A stretch of DNA of 64,000 nt from contig NC_085137.1 of the NCBI RefSeq assembly GCF_035046485.1, positions 40,789,155 to 40,853,154 on the forward strand, read 5' to 3'. This DNA is from Aedes albopictus (Eukaryota; Arthropoda; Insecta; Diptera; Culicidae). A program made the translations under genes and the position numbers. The notes under the pieces are model-generated. The model was not told where the DNA came from, did not search any database, and was given only the letters and a program-made list of their open reading frames with translations. Of the stretch, positions 30,756 to 42,397 are shown one piece after another. Each line of letters begins with the position of its first letter. The stretch's first letter is position 1.

Positions 30756-32406
30756 TGTTGCAAACTTCCCGACCAGTAGAGCAAGACTACCGTATAGCAG
30801 GGTAATTCGGGCACAAACACGGCAATCAAAGCACCAACTCAAAGCTTATTCATTTAGACAACATCTTTATTTGGCTCCTATCATTGTGCCACCTAAACGC
30901 CTAATCCTCTCTCTACGTCCTAGCTGTTTATTCTTACTTAGAAACTAACATTTGTCTCATCTTTGTACTCACGCATCGCCACCGATCACAAACCTCGACC
31001 GCTCACTCGGGCCTCCTCGCCTGCCGGATGCGTGTTCCCGGCCGACCCTACGGTCCGATTCATGATTGGCGCCAACTCGCTCACCAATCCGCTCCTCCGA
31101 TTACCGATGCGATCGTTGCTGCCTTCGAGCCCTTCGCTCCCGCGCCGGAAAGCTGGCTACCGCGTCCCGCCGAAAGCCACCGAGAACGTCTCAAGATCGA
31201 CGGTGCGCCGACGTCGGTGGTCACCCCCGCTCGGTCTGCCTAATTGATGTTGACGAAACTGGAACGAGAAAAAAGAGCCCTGAGGCGAGCAGAGCTGTCA
31301 ATAACTAACTCCAGTTGGTTTTTGCTTCGCAGCATACTTCTTTGACGAAGGCTCTTTGCTCCTGTCCTCTCGGTGTATACGGATCGTCACGGTTTCTTGC
31401 CTCTTCCGTCAGCGCTTGACCTCGGCTGATCGTGCAAGATGTCCCGCCGGGCGGCTGAATGATCTTCACTGGTGGGCCACGATGCAAAACTGACACTCGT
31501 GCGGTTTGATCTGCCAATTGCACGGACGGCGAGTGCCACCACCGAGTTCACCGACGGTCAAACTAGAAAAACGGTCATTAGACGGATGTCTCTCGCAAAG
31601 TCGAAAATGCTCACTCACCCGGGGGGAAACAGCGCTAATCGCGTTCGGATGTGCACGAAATACGTCGAATGAGGTGCAGTTTTCTCCAGAACATGTGGCT
31701 TGGCAATCTCGTGGTGGTGCAAAATGGCCGCCTCCTTTTGTTGGCTGCACTAAGCGTCGGTCTGGTGATGGAACAAACCAGTTAGTTTTCCACCTGTATC
31801 TGGTCGGGCGATAAATAGACTCACCTCACCGATGCAAAGGCCGAGTTCACCTTTTTCGTGTAACTGAAATTGCCTCCAACAGCAAATCAATTTTCCACCT
31901 CTTTTTTTGAAGCTGGAGCCACTTCTACGCCCGTAACGTGAGCCACTACCGTTTCGACCGATGGATGCTTGCAAACTGCTGGCACTATGAACGATCGCGT
32001 GATCAGCTCCCTCCGCCTGATTGCCGGTGATGGTAGTTGTGCTTGAGAAAAAAAAGCCTCCCTTTCTCTGGGAATGAACAGTGCTCTCTCGATGAACGTC
32101 GCTTGTGTGTATGCTGCCGTCGAGCCGTAATGCAATGTTTGCCTCTCTCGTTGCCGAGCTCGATACTCAACGTATGTGATCGAGGCCTGCGTGATCGGAA
32201 TGGAGTGCTTTGTGTGTGTGGTGTGCGGTGGTTAACATGAGCGCGAGTTTCAGGATTGCGAGTCGATGATGGTAGGCATTACAGAGGTGCTTAAGTTGTT
32301 CTTGGCGGAACAAATTTTTACTCATAAGTCGGAGCATTTACAAATGTTCTTATGGTTTAACGAGTTCCTAATGGCACAGCTGCTAATCACAAACTTAAAC
32401 GTAACA
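30756..32406 (-). repeat. 5' LTR of the gypsy element
   Basis: Same length and sequence as the 3' LTR, offset by 9466 bp. Its inner edge meets the primer-binding site one base away. Confidence 0.95.
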
Positions 32407-32410
32407 CAGT

Positions 32411-33838
32411 ATTTTTAAAATTTGATTCTTTTTAATGATTACAAAAGATTTACATTAGATTCCATGGTTACATACCCAGACAATAGATTAACATTTGAAT
32501 TCTTTGTTACTGTTGGATTCAGCGTTCAAACCATTAGTTTACAATAGAATGTATCAGTAACATTGAAATGTACTGTTTTTCAATGGTCTGGACGTTTGAA
32601 AAAAGGGTTTTTGCTTGGGTTTTTGAGTAATTCCGAAACAGTGTGTATCGATGACAGCCAAGTTTTGTTGTAATCAGCTCGGTCGTCAGCGGTAAAAAAA
32701 TCCGAATAGCAGTTTTGTGTGCGGAAAATGTGGAAAATTCACGCACAGCTGCGTGAATTTTCCGCGTTTTCCTCACGGGAGAAAATATAGTGTGTGGTGC
32801 AGTGCTGAATCATTCAACAGTTGCGGCATTTCAACAGGTTTGTATGTGTTTTGTTTGCGCTTTTGCGAGAGCCGAGAGGCGAAGTTGAGTTGGCAGGGCA
32901 GGGCTGGTAGCGAATCACACTTTCCCAGAAAAATTCCCAGGGTTGGTTCGACCTTTTTCATAATATAATAAAATCATCTAATTAGTACTTTTTACCTATA
33001 TTTAAGATTTTTTTAAAGTTTTCTAAACTAACATTTGAAAAGGGCTAATTTTATTGTACCAGTATTAAAAAAAAATATTAAAAGAAAATATTGAAAAAAA
33101 GGAAATATAGCAAGAAAAATTTGCGAGCTTTTGATAAAGGGAGCATCATGGTTTTCTAATTTAAAGACCGCCCCAGAAAGTATGTATCAACGCACAGAGA
33201 AAATACTGGCATTTAAAAATTATTGATTATTGACTTAATATACTTGCACAAACGTTCTGTATACAGGACCTGCGATGCGACAGCGCCTTCGATTTTGACA
33301 TTGACAGTACCTCGGACACTACTTTTTAGTTGGGTTTTGCCCCAATCTGCAAACATCTAACCATCGAGGCAGCCCATCTCATGAGCCCCCAACGAACGAA
33401 TCGGCACTGTACATAAAATTCTAAGTTATATTTGAACCCACGTTTCGTTATTAATAACCCCTTCTCATCTCTCAACAGTGACAAGGACGTCAAGCTGGTG
33501 CGCGGTGCATAAGCAATCAACCCAGAGCTTGTTGAATGCCGATCTAAGCAAGATCTGCATGAGGGCCAACGGACTTATTGTAAAAATACTAATTTTCCCT
33601 TCCTTTAATTTGACTGCAATCTTGACTGCAATAGTTTCATCATCAAACTTTTTTTCGTGAAATCAAATGTGAAACATATTACTGAGTAGAACCGTAGAAC
33701 CATCTTTTGCATTTGGTAGCTTTGCAAGGTTTTTAAATATAGGTTCGCTTTTTAAACTTGGAACACATGCATGCCTTTGAATCAAATTCTATATTGTATG
33801 CTGTATTCCACAAGCTGTAGTTCATCAAATGTCCATAA
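32411..33838 (+). other. interior of the CCCGGATAAAA element, possible exon fragments
   Basis: Contains the palindrome at 32732-32763. A TCTCTCAACAG acceptor-like site at about 33467-33477 is followed by a short open, basic stretch (DKDVKLVRG) that soon meets a stop. This may be a captured exon, but it is too short to identify. Other sequence is AT-rich and unassigned. Confidence 0.35.
32732..32763. repeat. 32-bp perfect palindromic hairpin
   Basis: GGAAAATTCACGCA, loop CAGC, then the exact reverse complement. Confidence 0.95.
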
Positions 33839-33839
33839 A

Positions 33840-34053
33840 TGCTACAATAATGGTTAAGCACGCTGTAATGTTACTTTTGTACCTCATCACCCACTAAATG
33901 CAACTACATTAGTGGTCTAATAACACTTAGCGCGCTTCGGCACGGTTCCATCATGCCGCTTATAGTGTTGTCACATATAATGCTTAGTTTGCTAAACCCA
34001 GTTATCTGGCTGGTGGGACATGGGAGCCTAAGCTTCATCCATTAATGCAATTA
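33840..34053. repeat. 214-bp direct repeat, copy 1
   Basis: From TGCTACAATAATGGTTAAGC to ATTAATGCAATTA. It matches 34231-34444 with only a few substitutions by eye. No ORF. Confidence 0.95.
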
Positions 34054-34230
34054 GACGTTTATTGAACAATAATATGAGCGATTCGAATATTTGAAGAACT
34101 TTTCAAACAACATAGAAGCTTGTGTAAAGTCAATATTTAGCGAATTTAATCTATGCAATATCTTGCATTTCAACGCTTCGAATGATGTTCAAGTATAGGT
34201 TCAAGTTGTAGTATATCGAGTTTTTTTTAG

Positions 34231-34444
34231 TGCTACAATAATGGTTAAGCACGCTGTAATGTTACTTTTGTACCTCATCACCCACTAAATGCAACTACAT
34301 TAGTGGTCTAATAACACTTAGCGCGCTTTGGCACGGTTCCATCATGCCGCTTATAGTGTTGCCACATATAATGCTTAGTCTGCTAAACCCAGTTATCTGG
34401 CTGGTGGGGCATGGGAGCCCAAGCTTCAATCATTAATGCAATTA
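34231..34444. repeat. 214-bp direct repeat, copy 2
   Basis: Second copy in the same orientation, 177 bp after the first. The intervening DNA is unrelated and AT-rich. Confidence 0.95.
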
Positions 34445-34508
34445 AACATTACTCGATTTACGACATGATTGATCCAAATATTAGATAATTGTTCGATCTG
34501 TGTTCTTA

Positions 34509-34656
34509 GGGTCTGTGTCAATTGGCGAATTAAAGTTAATTTTTACTTAAATTTGACAGTTCAACACTTAAACTTGACAGTTTTCCTAAGGAAATAATTA
34601 TCGAACTGTCAAGTTTAAGTGAAAATTAATTTTAATTCGCCAATTGACACAGACCC
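34509..34656. mobile_element. 148-bp MITE, TTA target duplication
   Basis: GGGTCTGTGTCAATTGGCGA at one end and its inverse at the other, flanked by TTA (34506-34508, 34657-34659). The interior repeats AAACTTGACAGTT words. TTA duplication fits a PIF/Harbinger-derived MITE. Confidence 0.9.
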
Positions 34657-35364
34657 TTAAAATCAGTAATAAAATTACTACTCAAAACAATACGTTTACC
34701 GTGCAATTCACTGTTTGAAACAATTTGAAAACATTAGAATCTTCTGTATCACACAAGGTATCACAATAGAAAACGATACCCAAACCATTGAATTCAATGT
34801 AAATACAGTACAAACAGTATGTTCTGTTTCACAATAGAAAACAATTCCAAAACAATTGAATCAAATGTGGAACCATAAATAAAATCACTACCCAAAACAA
34901 TACGTTTACCGTGCAATTCACCTTTTGGAACAATTCGAAAACATAAGAATCTTCTGTTTCACAATAGAAAACCATCCCCAAACCATTGAATCTAATGTAA
35001 GATCACAGTTCAAAATAGACAGTTCTTGGCATATTTAACAGTTCAAAATAATACAAATACTTAAAAATCTACGGTATATTTGATTCCCCGTATATGCATT
35101 AACAACATTTCATTTACATTAGAATCTTCTGTTTTGCGAAAAAACTTGTATGGAAAAAAGTCCTTTTTTCTATTGTTACGATACTTAACAACCTATACAA
35201 TTCAATGTGAAATGCTCATTCACATTTGATTCTATTGTTAGAAACATTTGATTCCATTGTTTTTCTACTGTTATTTTAACATTGAATTCTATTGTGAGAG
35301 TATGGTTTTCAATGGTACTGTTACATTAGAATCCTATGTTTTTCTATTGTATTTTTTATCCGGG

Positions 35365-37345
35365 AAGTCCTCCTAAATTGCTCGGTGAAGCACGAAAGTC
35401 CACTTTTTTGATAAGTCATCAAAATTTGTCTTTGCGAAGGTTCACCAAGTCCTCCTTAATTGCTCGGTGAAGCACAAAAGTTCACTTTTTTTTGATAAGT
35501 CATCAAAATTTGTCTTTGCGAAGGTTCACCAAGTCCTCCTTAATTGCTCGGTGAAGCACAAAAGTCCACTTTTTTATAAGACTTATCACTTAGTGATCAG
35601 AATTTGTCTTTGCAAAGGTTCACCAAGTCCTCCTAAATTGCTCGGTGAAGCACAAAAGTTCACTTTTTTTTGATAAGTCATCAAAATTTGTCTTTGCGAA
35701 GGTTCACCAAGTCCTCCTTAATTGCTCGGTGAAGCACGAAAGTCCACTTTTTTGATAAGTCATCAAAATTTGTCTTTGCGAAGGTTCACCAAGTCCTCCT
35801 TAATTGCTCGGTGAAGCACAAAAGTCCACTTTTTTATAAGACTTATCACTTAGTGATCAGAATTTGTCTTTGCAAAGGTTCACCAAGTCCTCCTAAATTG
35901 CTCGGTGAAGCACGAAAGTCCACTTTTTTGATAAGTCATCAAAATTTGTCTTTGCGAAGGTTCACCAAGTCCTCCTTAATTGCTCGGTGAAGCACAAAAG
36001 TTCACTTTTTTTTTGATAAGTCATCAAAATTTATTTTTGCGAAGGTTCACCAAGTCCTCCTTAATTGCTCGGTGAAGCACAAAAGTTCACTTTTTTTTGA
36101 TAAGTCATCAAAATTTGTCTTTGCGAAGGTTCACCAAGTCCTCCTTAATTGCTCGGTGAAGCACAAAAGTTCACTTTTTTGATAAGTCATCAAAATTTGT
36201 CTTTGCGAAGGTTCACCAAGTCCTCCTTAATTGCTCGGTGAAGCACAAAAGTCCACTTTTTTATAAGACTTATCACTTAGTGATCAGAATTTGTCTTTGC
36301 AAAGGTTCACCAAGTCCTCCTAAATTGCTCGGTGAAGCACGAAAGTCCACTTTTTTGATAAGTCATCAAAATTTGTCTTTGCGAAGGTTCACCAAGTCCT
36401 CCTTAATTGCTCGGTGAAGCACAAAAGTTCACTTTTTTTTGATAAGTCATCAAAATTTGTCTTTGCGAAGGTTCACCAAGTCCTCCTTAATTGCTCGGTG
36501 AAGCACGAAAGTCCACTTTTTTGATAAGTCATCAAAATTTGTCTTTGCGAAGGTTCACCAAGTCCTCCTTAATTGCTCGGTGAAGCACAAAAGTCCACTT
36601 TTTTATGAGACTTATCACTTAGTGATCAGAATTTGTCTTTGCAAAGGTTCACCAAGTCCTCCTAAATTGCTCGGTGAAGCACAAAAGCTGTTTCTTTTGA
36701 TAAGTGATCAAAATTTGTTTTTGCGAAGGTTCATGAAGTCATCCTTAGCTCGGTGAAACACAAAAGTCCACTTTTGTATAAGACTTATCACTTAGTGATC
36801 AGAATTTGTCTTTGTGAAGGTACACCAAGTCCTCTTGATCAGCATCATACGATTACTCGTTTTGATTGAACAACTTTTTAAGTGGTCTTTGAAAATTGAA
36901 ATTTTCTTCAAAGTACTTAGAGTTAGTCTTTGGGAACGTTCACCAAGTCCTTTAAAATTATCCGGGGAAGCGCATTTGTTAATTCTGCTGCGATGAATTG
37001 TTTTAAGTCTGTGAGACTTAAGTAATCTGAATTTATATGTACGAAGGTTCACCAAGTTCTCCTTAATTACCCAGTGAAGCCCATTGGTTTACTCTTCTGC
37101 TTTGATTAGTTTTAAGTATCAATCTATTCTGGTTTTGTCTGCGAAGGTTCACCAAGTCCTCTTGATTTACTAGGTAACGCATCATACGATTACTCTTTTT
37201 CATTGAACAACTTTTTAAGTGTTCTATAAAATTTTCTTCAAAGTAAATACTCAGAGTAAGTCTTTGCGAAGGTTCACCGAGTCCTTCTAAAACGCTAGGC
37301 AACGCACGATACGTTAACTATTTTGCTTTGAATGGTTTCGTGAAA
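35365..37345. repeat. ~85-bp satellite array, right part
   Basis: Resumes exactly where the left array was cut. About 17 well-conserved units run to 36830, then roughly five diverged units (TTGCGAAGGTTCACC still visible) to 37345. Homogeneous core and decayed edge is the usual satellite pattern. Together the two parts have about 30 units over some 3 kb. Confidence 0.93.
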
Positions 37346-37558
37346 TTATTTTTCAAGTACTCACAAGGAACACCAAGACAAGGTGACGCTGAACTATTAC
37401 GTCTTCTTTGGAATACCTATCTTGCATTGAATGATTTAGTAGTCTTCGAGATACTCTTCAAAATAATAATCAGAAACTGACTTGATCGATTGCACAAAGC
37501 ACGTTTATTAAAAATTAACTGACCGTTTCCCATCACGTACTGATCTTCTTTTTACTCT

Positions 37559-37912
37559 TCACGGGAGCATTTTCAAACCCGATGGGAGGTCATCCACTAC
37601 CTGGTAGACGTACAGCGATCTGGAACCGGTACAGCCACCGTGCACTAACGCAGCTTCCGTAGACTTTCGGCGAATGCGATCTTCCGGGACATGGAACTGC
37701 TGCTCCGTCTTTTGTGTGGAACTTCCGAGTTGAAGCTGGTGGTGGTGGTCTTTTTTGTAGGGTAGGAAGGTACGCAGTGTAGCTCTCGTCGGCATTATCA
37801 TCCAGATCCATGGTGGTTCTGCTTCCGTCCAAACCCCCGCAAAACTTTCAACTGGATGTACTAGGCGGTTCTGCAGCAGGGATGTTATTTCCCACTTTCG
37901 TGACAACACCAA
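37559..37912 (-). pseudogene. unrecognised gene fragment
   Basis: Two overlapping minus-strand frames are open over about 240-350 nt (one encodes DLDDNADESYTAYLPTLQ, the other QQFHVPEDRIRRKSTEAA). The base composition is more coding-like than its surroundings. The change of best-looking frame around 37740 suggests a frameshifted exon. No family is recognised, and it could be part of a mobile element. Confidence 0.3.
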
Positions 37913-38142
37913 TCGAGCCTTGACAATTTTGTCCGGGCCGGGGTCCAGGCTGAAATTCGAAAGGTCCTATATAGCTAGGTACTCAATATTATAATAATTC
38001 TGTGATACTTACAGTTGGGAACAGTTGTCTTATTTGTACACGAGACCTCATGTACAAGGTAGTTGGGAAACGGAGACGATTAGGCACATAATTTCCGCGA
38101 ACGAAAACAATTTCCTTTGGGTGCTGGCGCCTGAAGAACGTT
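37913..38142. other. unassigned sequence before the copia element
   Basis: No feature recognised. It ends in AATAA, the target duplication of the following copia element. Confidence 0.4.
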
Positions 38143-38147
38143 AATAA

Positions 38148-38316
38148 TATAAGCGGAGCACCCAGCGGAATGTGATACGCGAGAGCAAAACAAACACGTG
38201 TGTTACGGTCGAGTATAAAAGCACAGAATGGTTTTTATTTGTCAAAAGTTACACAGTCAAGTTCAACTACCCAAATGTATGATGGGATTTACCCAGTGAA
38301 TAGTTTGTTCTTCACA
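38148..38316 (-). repeat. 3' LTR of the intact copia element
   Basis: 169 bp, TGTGAAGAACAAACT...CCGCTTATA in minus orientation, with AATAAA about 70 bp in. The opposite strand carries GAGTATAAAAGCACAG, a good TATA box pointing antisense. Confidence 0.96.
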
Positions 38317-38332
38317 CCCCTCCTCAAACGAA

Positions 38333-41300
38333 TCACGCTTCAATCCCCATGAAGGTTCGGTGCCTGGCAAATGGCACAACTGACAGACCCTTGGTGAGTA
38401 TATCGGCCGGTTGATCAGCCGTCGGGATGTAGCATAAGTTCACCTTACCTTCTTGGACGCACTCCTTGATGAAATGTAGCTTTACCTCGGTATGCTTGAG
38501 TTTCTTGGATGAGCCGTCCGACTCTGCAATGGCGATTGTAGACTGATTGTCTTCGAAGATAGCCGCAGGCTGACGGTCATGGATGCCCAATTCCGTGAAT
38601 AGCTTAGAGATCCACAAAACTTCGCAAACACAGTCAGCCAGCGCATAGCACTCAGCCTCGGTCGAGGAAAGCGCCACGGTCCGCTGCTTCTTGGTGCTCC
38701 ACGCTGTCGTAGCACCGTAGATCTGGATCAGGTATCCTGAGACCGAATGTCGGTCGTTCACGTCAGTGGCCCAATTTGCATCGGCAAACCCCACTATTTG
38801 GCGACCAGCAGTATCCGTTCTCCTGTAGATCAGTCCATATTCCGGTGTTCCCTTTAGATAGCGAAGCATTCTTTTTGCGTGTTGCCAATGTTCTTCTCCA
38901 GGGTTGCACTGGAACTGGCTAAAGTACGAGACGGCCGCGCTCAGATCCGGGCGAGACGTCACCACCAGGTAAGTTATGCAGCCGATCAGTTCCCTATGTG
39001 GTTTGTGCAAGTTCTGGTTGAGTTCCGCTTTCTTAAGCTGCAAGCCTGGGTCCATCGGGGTCGATGACGGCTTACACGACTCCATTCCGAAGCGCTTCAG
39101 CACAGAATCCACATACTTCGGCTGACTCAGCTTCATTACGCCTTTCTGTCTGTCTCTGTCGATTCGAAGTCCCAGGAACATTCGAGCTTCACCGAGGTCC
39201 TGCATCTTGAATTCCTTCCTCAGCATTCGCTTCACCGTCTTCACTTCGTCCAAGTTCTTCGCGATGATCAGGACATCGTCCACGTACAGCAACAGGTACA
39301 CTGGTCCTGATTTGCCTGCCCGGACGTACAGACAGCTATCCTCCTTGCATCGACGGAATCCGCATCGTGACATAAACTCATTGAAGCGGTCGTTCCAGGC
39401 CTTGGACGCCTGCCTCAACCCATAAATGGATTTGTTGAGTCTGCATACTTTATCCCCCTCCTCAAATCCTTTTGGTTGACGCATATAGATATCCTCAGTA
39501 AGGACTCCATTGAGGAAGGCGGATGTCACGTCCATTTGATGGACTTCAAGGTCGAACTGATTGGCAAGAGCAAGCATTGTACGAACGGTCGACATTTTGA
39601 TGACTGGCGCATACGTTTCCGAAAAGTCGAATCCGAAACGCTGCGTGAAGCCTTTGGCGACTAAACGCGCCTTCCGCTTCTGAACAGAACCATCCGGGTC
39701 GAACTTGAGCCGGAAAACCCACTTGCAGTCAATCGGTTTTCGCCCGGCCGGCAAGTCCACCAGCTGCCAGGTGTTGTTTTCAGCCAGTGACTTCAGCTCC
39801 TTGTCTATGGCAAGCTTCCATTCAGGCCAATCTTCCAGTTTCTGCAGCTCTTCGACGGTTTCAGGAACATTTTCGACGTAGCTTTCGGCGTTCAGTGCAT
39901 ATGCGATGCATAGGTAATCACTCAGCTTCTCTGGGGGTTTCCGAACTCGCTCACTACGACGTAGACCTTCTTCCGCGTCACCGTTGTTCCCCTCCTCAGC
40001 TTGATCCCGATTTTCGCCGAACAGCCTATCATCCGCTTCATCAAACACCTCATCATCGGAATCTTCATCATTTCGGGAACCAGGAACGGAGCCGCCTCCA
40101 GCGTTAGGCAATTCACGCTGGGCATCCTCACAATCAGCAACGATTCTCGAAGAAAATGGTCCAAGCAGTCGACCATGACTCACTCCGTGGCCGACGTCGT
40201 TCGAACTCTCCGACTTGCATTCGATGTTCCGCTGTCGCAGGGCTGGTTCATCCACCACGACATCACGAGCGATGAAAATCCGCTTGCCGTCCCACAAACG
40301 GTACCCGCCACCGCCGTATCCAACGAAGTAGCTGATCTTGCTGCGAGAATCCAGCTTTCCTCGCTTCTCCTTCGGAATCAGGCTGTATGCCTTGCTCCCG
40401 AAAATTCGAATCCTGGATACGTCCGGCTTATGCCCGTACCATAGCTCATACGGTGTCTTATTTGTGGTTAGCGCTGCCGTAGGGCTCCGGTTGACGAGAT
40501 AGACGGCCGCCAACACAGCCTCGTTCCACATATTCCGATCCAGTCCGGAATCCGCTATCATTGCTCTGGCCTTGTCGAGAATGGTGCGATTGAACCGCTC
40601 ACTGACCCCATTCTGCTGGGGAGTATATGGGACAGTGAACTCCACCTGAATACCCTTGCCTTTGCAGAAATCAGCAAATGCCTTGCCGACGTATTCCCCG
40701 CCGTTATCGCATCGTAAACGGCTGATGCTGGTATCGAAATGGGCTTCGACCATCGCTACGTAGGTTTTAAAGCAATCAAACACCTCATCTTTTGTGCTCA
40801 GGATGTAGACCGCACAAAAGTGAGTGAAATCATCTGTAAAGGTAACGAAATAGCGCTTACCGTTCCATGAAGCCGGGGACATCGCACCGCAGACGTCGCT
40901 GTACACCAACTCGAGAGGCCGAGAGCTCCGCGGAAGTGGCATATCCTGGAAGGGTTTGCGTGTCTGCTTGCCTTCCACGCAAGGGACACACACGCCACCG
41001 CCGCCACTGTTTACAGCTTCTTTCTGCAGCGACATTCCTTTCACCATATCTCCACGGATCATCTTCAGTAAGCCACTCTTCCCAATGTGGCCGAATCTTC
41101 TGTGCCACAGCTCGGCATTTCCGATAGCCTTCTGCGACACTAGCACCTCAGAGTTCACTGGTTTCTCAATGTCAACGTTCAGTTCGTACAGTCGATCCGA
41201 CCGACTGCCCGTACACACAACCTCACCATCCCGTTTGATCACCGCACTGTTCTTGGAGAAAATCACTTCCATTCCAAGCTGTCCCACGCGACGGATCGAG

Positions 41301-42397
41301 AAGAGGTTGTAGTTCAAGCCCGGGACGAACAAGACGTTGTCGACGACGCACTTCAACCGACGTTTCCCGACGCGAGCCACGATATCCACTTTTCCCTTGT
41401 GGTGGCTACTAAGCACTTCACCCGATGCAACCTTTATCATCACTGGTGCATCTAGCTTCTGCACGTCTCGGAGGTATTCACTCGAACAAATCATGTGGTC
41501 GGACGCGCCGGAGTCCAAAATCCACTTGAATCCACCTTCCCCACACAATTTTTCGTTTTTGTCTACACAACTACTGACGAACGTGACCTCCGTTTCACTG
41601 ACGTGCGCTTTTTCCTTCTTCTCGAACTTGTTTTCCTTCTTCTTCGGCTTTACGCCATCCGAATCGCGACGATGGGGACACTCCGACCGTTTGTGCCCCA
41701 CCTTCCCGCACGAAAAACACTTCAGTTTCGATTTGGCACTTTTTCCGGCGAATGCCGTTGATTCCCCACTTCCTCTAGCATCGTCACAATGTTCGCGCTT
41801 CACACTCTCACTCAGCAGACGGGCTTTGACAAAGTCAAGAGTGCACTGGTCTGCCGACAGTGTTTCCAACACGGTGACGAGTTGTCCGTACGATGGCGGC
41901 ATCGTTTGCAGGAGGTAAAATACCACCAACTGTTCCTGCAGTTTGATTCCGGCTGACTCCAAGTCCCGCACCATCCGCTCGAACTGGAGCAGATGCGCCT
42001 GAAGCGGTCCGGATTCCTCAAACTTCATCGCTGATAGCTTTTTCAGGAGGTAAAATTGCCCGGAGATACCCTTCCGAGCGAACGTATTTTCAAGCGTCGT
42101 CCAGATTTGCCGCGGCGTTCGCTTGCCCTTGATGTATTCAAGTTGCGAGTCGGCAATGTTCCGGACTAGCACCGACTTGCATTTTACGTCCTTCTTCTTC
42201 CTCGCCAGCAGTTTTTCCTCCTTCACGCGCTTGACGTCTGCACTGTCGGTCACCAACACCTGGATTTCGGCTACCTCCTCCGGTTCCGCACGAATGCACT
42301 CGATGAGGTCCAGCTCCTCCAGGTGAATTTCCATTCGGAAACACCAGTTGTTGAAATTGGCACCGTCGAAAAGATAAACTTTCTTTTCCTCCTCCAT
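38333..42397 (-). CDS. copia Gag-Pol polyprotein, 1354 aa
   Basis: The frame is open upstream to a GTG at 42571, but the ATG at 42397 (MEEEKKVYLFDGANFNNW) matches the usual copia Gag start. In order: Gag; zinc knuckle CFSCGKVGHKRSEC; protease WILDSGASDHMIC; pre-integrase LWHRRFGHIG; integrase core with DNGGEYVGKAF and PQQNGVSERFNRT; RT with QMDVTSAFLNG and YVDD; RNase H with GFADANWATD, STEAECYAL and EDNQSTIAI. It ends ...RHRTFMGIEA at 38333, beside the polypurine tract. No stop or frameshift is seen. The single polyprotein is cut by its own protease; Gag makes the particle and Pol copies and integrates the RNA. The element is probably still competent. Confidence 0.96.
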   Translation of the reverse strand: MEEEKKVYLFDGANFNNWCFRMEIHLEELDLIECIRAEPEEVAEIQVLVTDSADVKRVKEEKLLARKKKDVKCKSVLVRNIADSQLEYIKGKRTPRQIWTTLENTFARKGISGQFYLLKKLSAMKFEESGPLQAHLLQFERMVRDLESAGIKLQEQLVVFYLLQTMPPSYGQLVTVLETLSADQCTLDFVKARLLSESVKREHCDDARGSGESTAFAGKSAKSKLKCFSCGKVGHKRSECPHRRDSDGVKPKKKENKFEKKEKAHVSETEVTFVSSCVDKNEKLCGEGGFKWILDSGASDHMICSSEYLRDVQKLDAPVMIKVASGEVLSSHHKGKVDIVARVGKRRLKCVVDNVLFVPGLNYNLFSIRRVGQLGMEVIFSKNSAVIKRDGEVVCTGSRSDRLYELNVDIEKPVNSEVLVSQKAIGNAELWHRRFGHIGKSGLLKMIRGDMVKGMSLQKEAVNSGGGGVCVPCVEGKQTRKPFQDMPLPRSSRPLELVYSDVCGAMSPASWNGKRYFVTFTDDFTHFCAVYILSTKDEVFDCFKTYVAMVEAHFDTSISRLRCDNGGEYVGKAFADFCKGKGIQVEFTVPYTPQQNGVSERFNRTILDKARAMIADSGLDRNMWNEAVLAAVYLVNRSPTAALTTNKTPYELWYGHKPDVSRIRIFGSKAYSLIPKEKRGKLDSRSKISYFVGYGGGGYRLWDGKRIFIARDVVVDEPALRQRNIECKSESSNDVGHGVSHGRLLGPFSSRIVADCEDAQRELPNAGGGSVPGSRNDEDSDDEVFDEADDRLFGENRDQAEEGNNGDAEEGLRRSERVRKPPEKLSDYLCIAYALNAESYVENVPETVEELQKLEDWPEWKLAIDKELKSLAENNTWQLVDLPAGRKPIDCKWVFRLKFDPDGSVQKRKARLVAKGFTQRFGFDFSETYAPVIKMSTVRTMLALANQFDLEVHQMDVTSAFLNGVLTEDIYMRQPKGFEEGDKVCRLNKSIYGLRQASKAWNDRFNEFMSRCGFRRCKEDSCLYVRAGKSGPVYLLLYVDDVLIIAKNLDEVKTVKRMLRKEFKMQDLGEARMFLGLRIDRDRQKGVMKLSQPKYVDSVLKRFGMESCKPSSTPMDPGLQLKKAELNQNLHKPHRELIGCITYLVVTSRPDLSAAVSYFSQFQCNPGEEHWQHAKRMLRYLKGTPEYGLIYRRTDTAGRQIVGFADANWATDVNDRHSVSGYLIQIYGATTAWSTKKQRTVALSSTEAECYALADCVCEVLWISKLFTELGIHDRQPAAIFEDNQSTIAIAESDGSSKKLKHTEVKLHFIKECVQEGKVNLCYIPTADQPADILTKGLSVVPFARHRTFMGIEA

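Larger units (their letters stand above)
21290..32406 (-). mobile_element. intact Ty3/gypsy retrotransposon, 11.1 kb
   Basis: Two 1651-bp LTRs (21290-22940, 30756-32406), identical by eye, flank gag and pol on the minus strand. CAGT is duplicated at 21286-21289 and 32407-32410, a 4-bp duplication typical of gypsy. Both frames are open over their full length. The long LTRs and lysine-type primer site resemble the Osvaldo lineage, but this placement is tentative. Confidence 0.96.
21191..35364. mobile_element. TIR element (CCCGGATAAAA ends) inserted in the satellite
   Basis: CCCGGATAAAAA at 21191 and TTTTTTATCCGGG ending at 35364 are inverted. The satellite phrase TTCACCAA|GTCCTCC is split with AA on both sides. 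The first 99 bp and last 100 bp are related inverted sequence. Without the gypsy insertion the element is about 3.05 kb. CATTAGAATC and CAATAGAA words recur through 32411-32590 and 34680-35350. Confidence 0.85.

Noticed and set aside
20050..37345. Regular ~85-bp repeats that could be taken for a CRISPR array
   Set aside because: The whole unit repeats, with no unique spacers, and the context is eukaryotic with spliced genes. It is a satellite.
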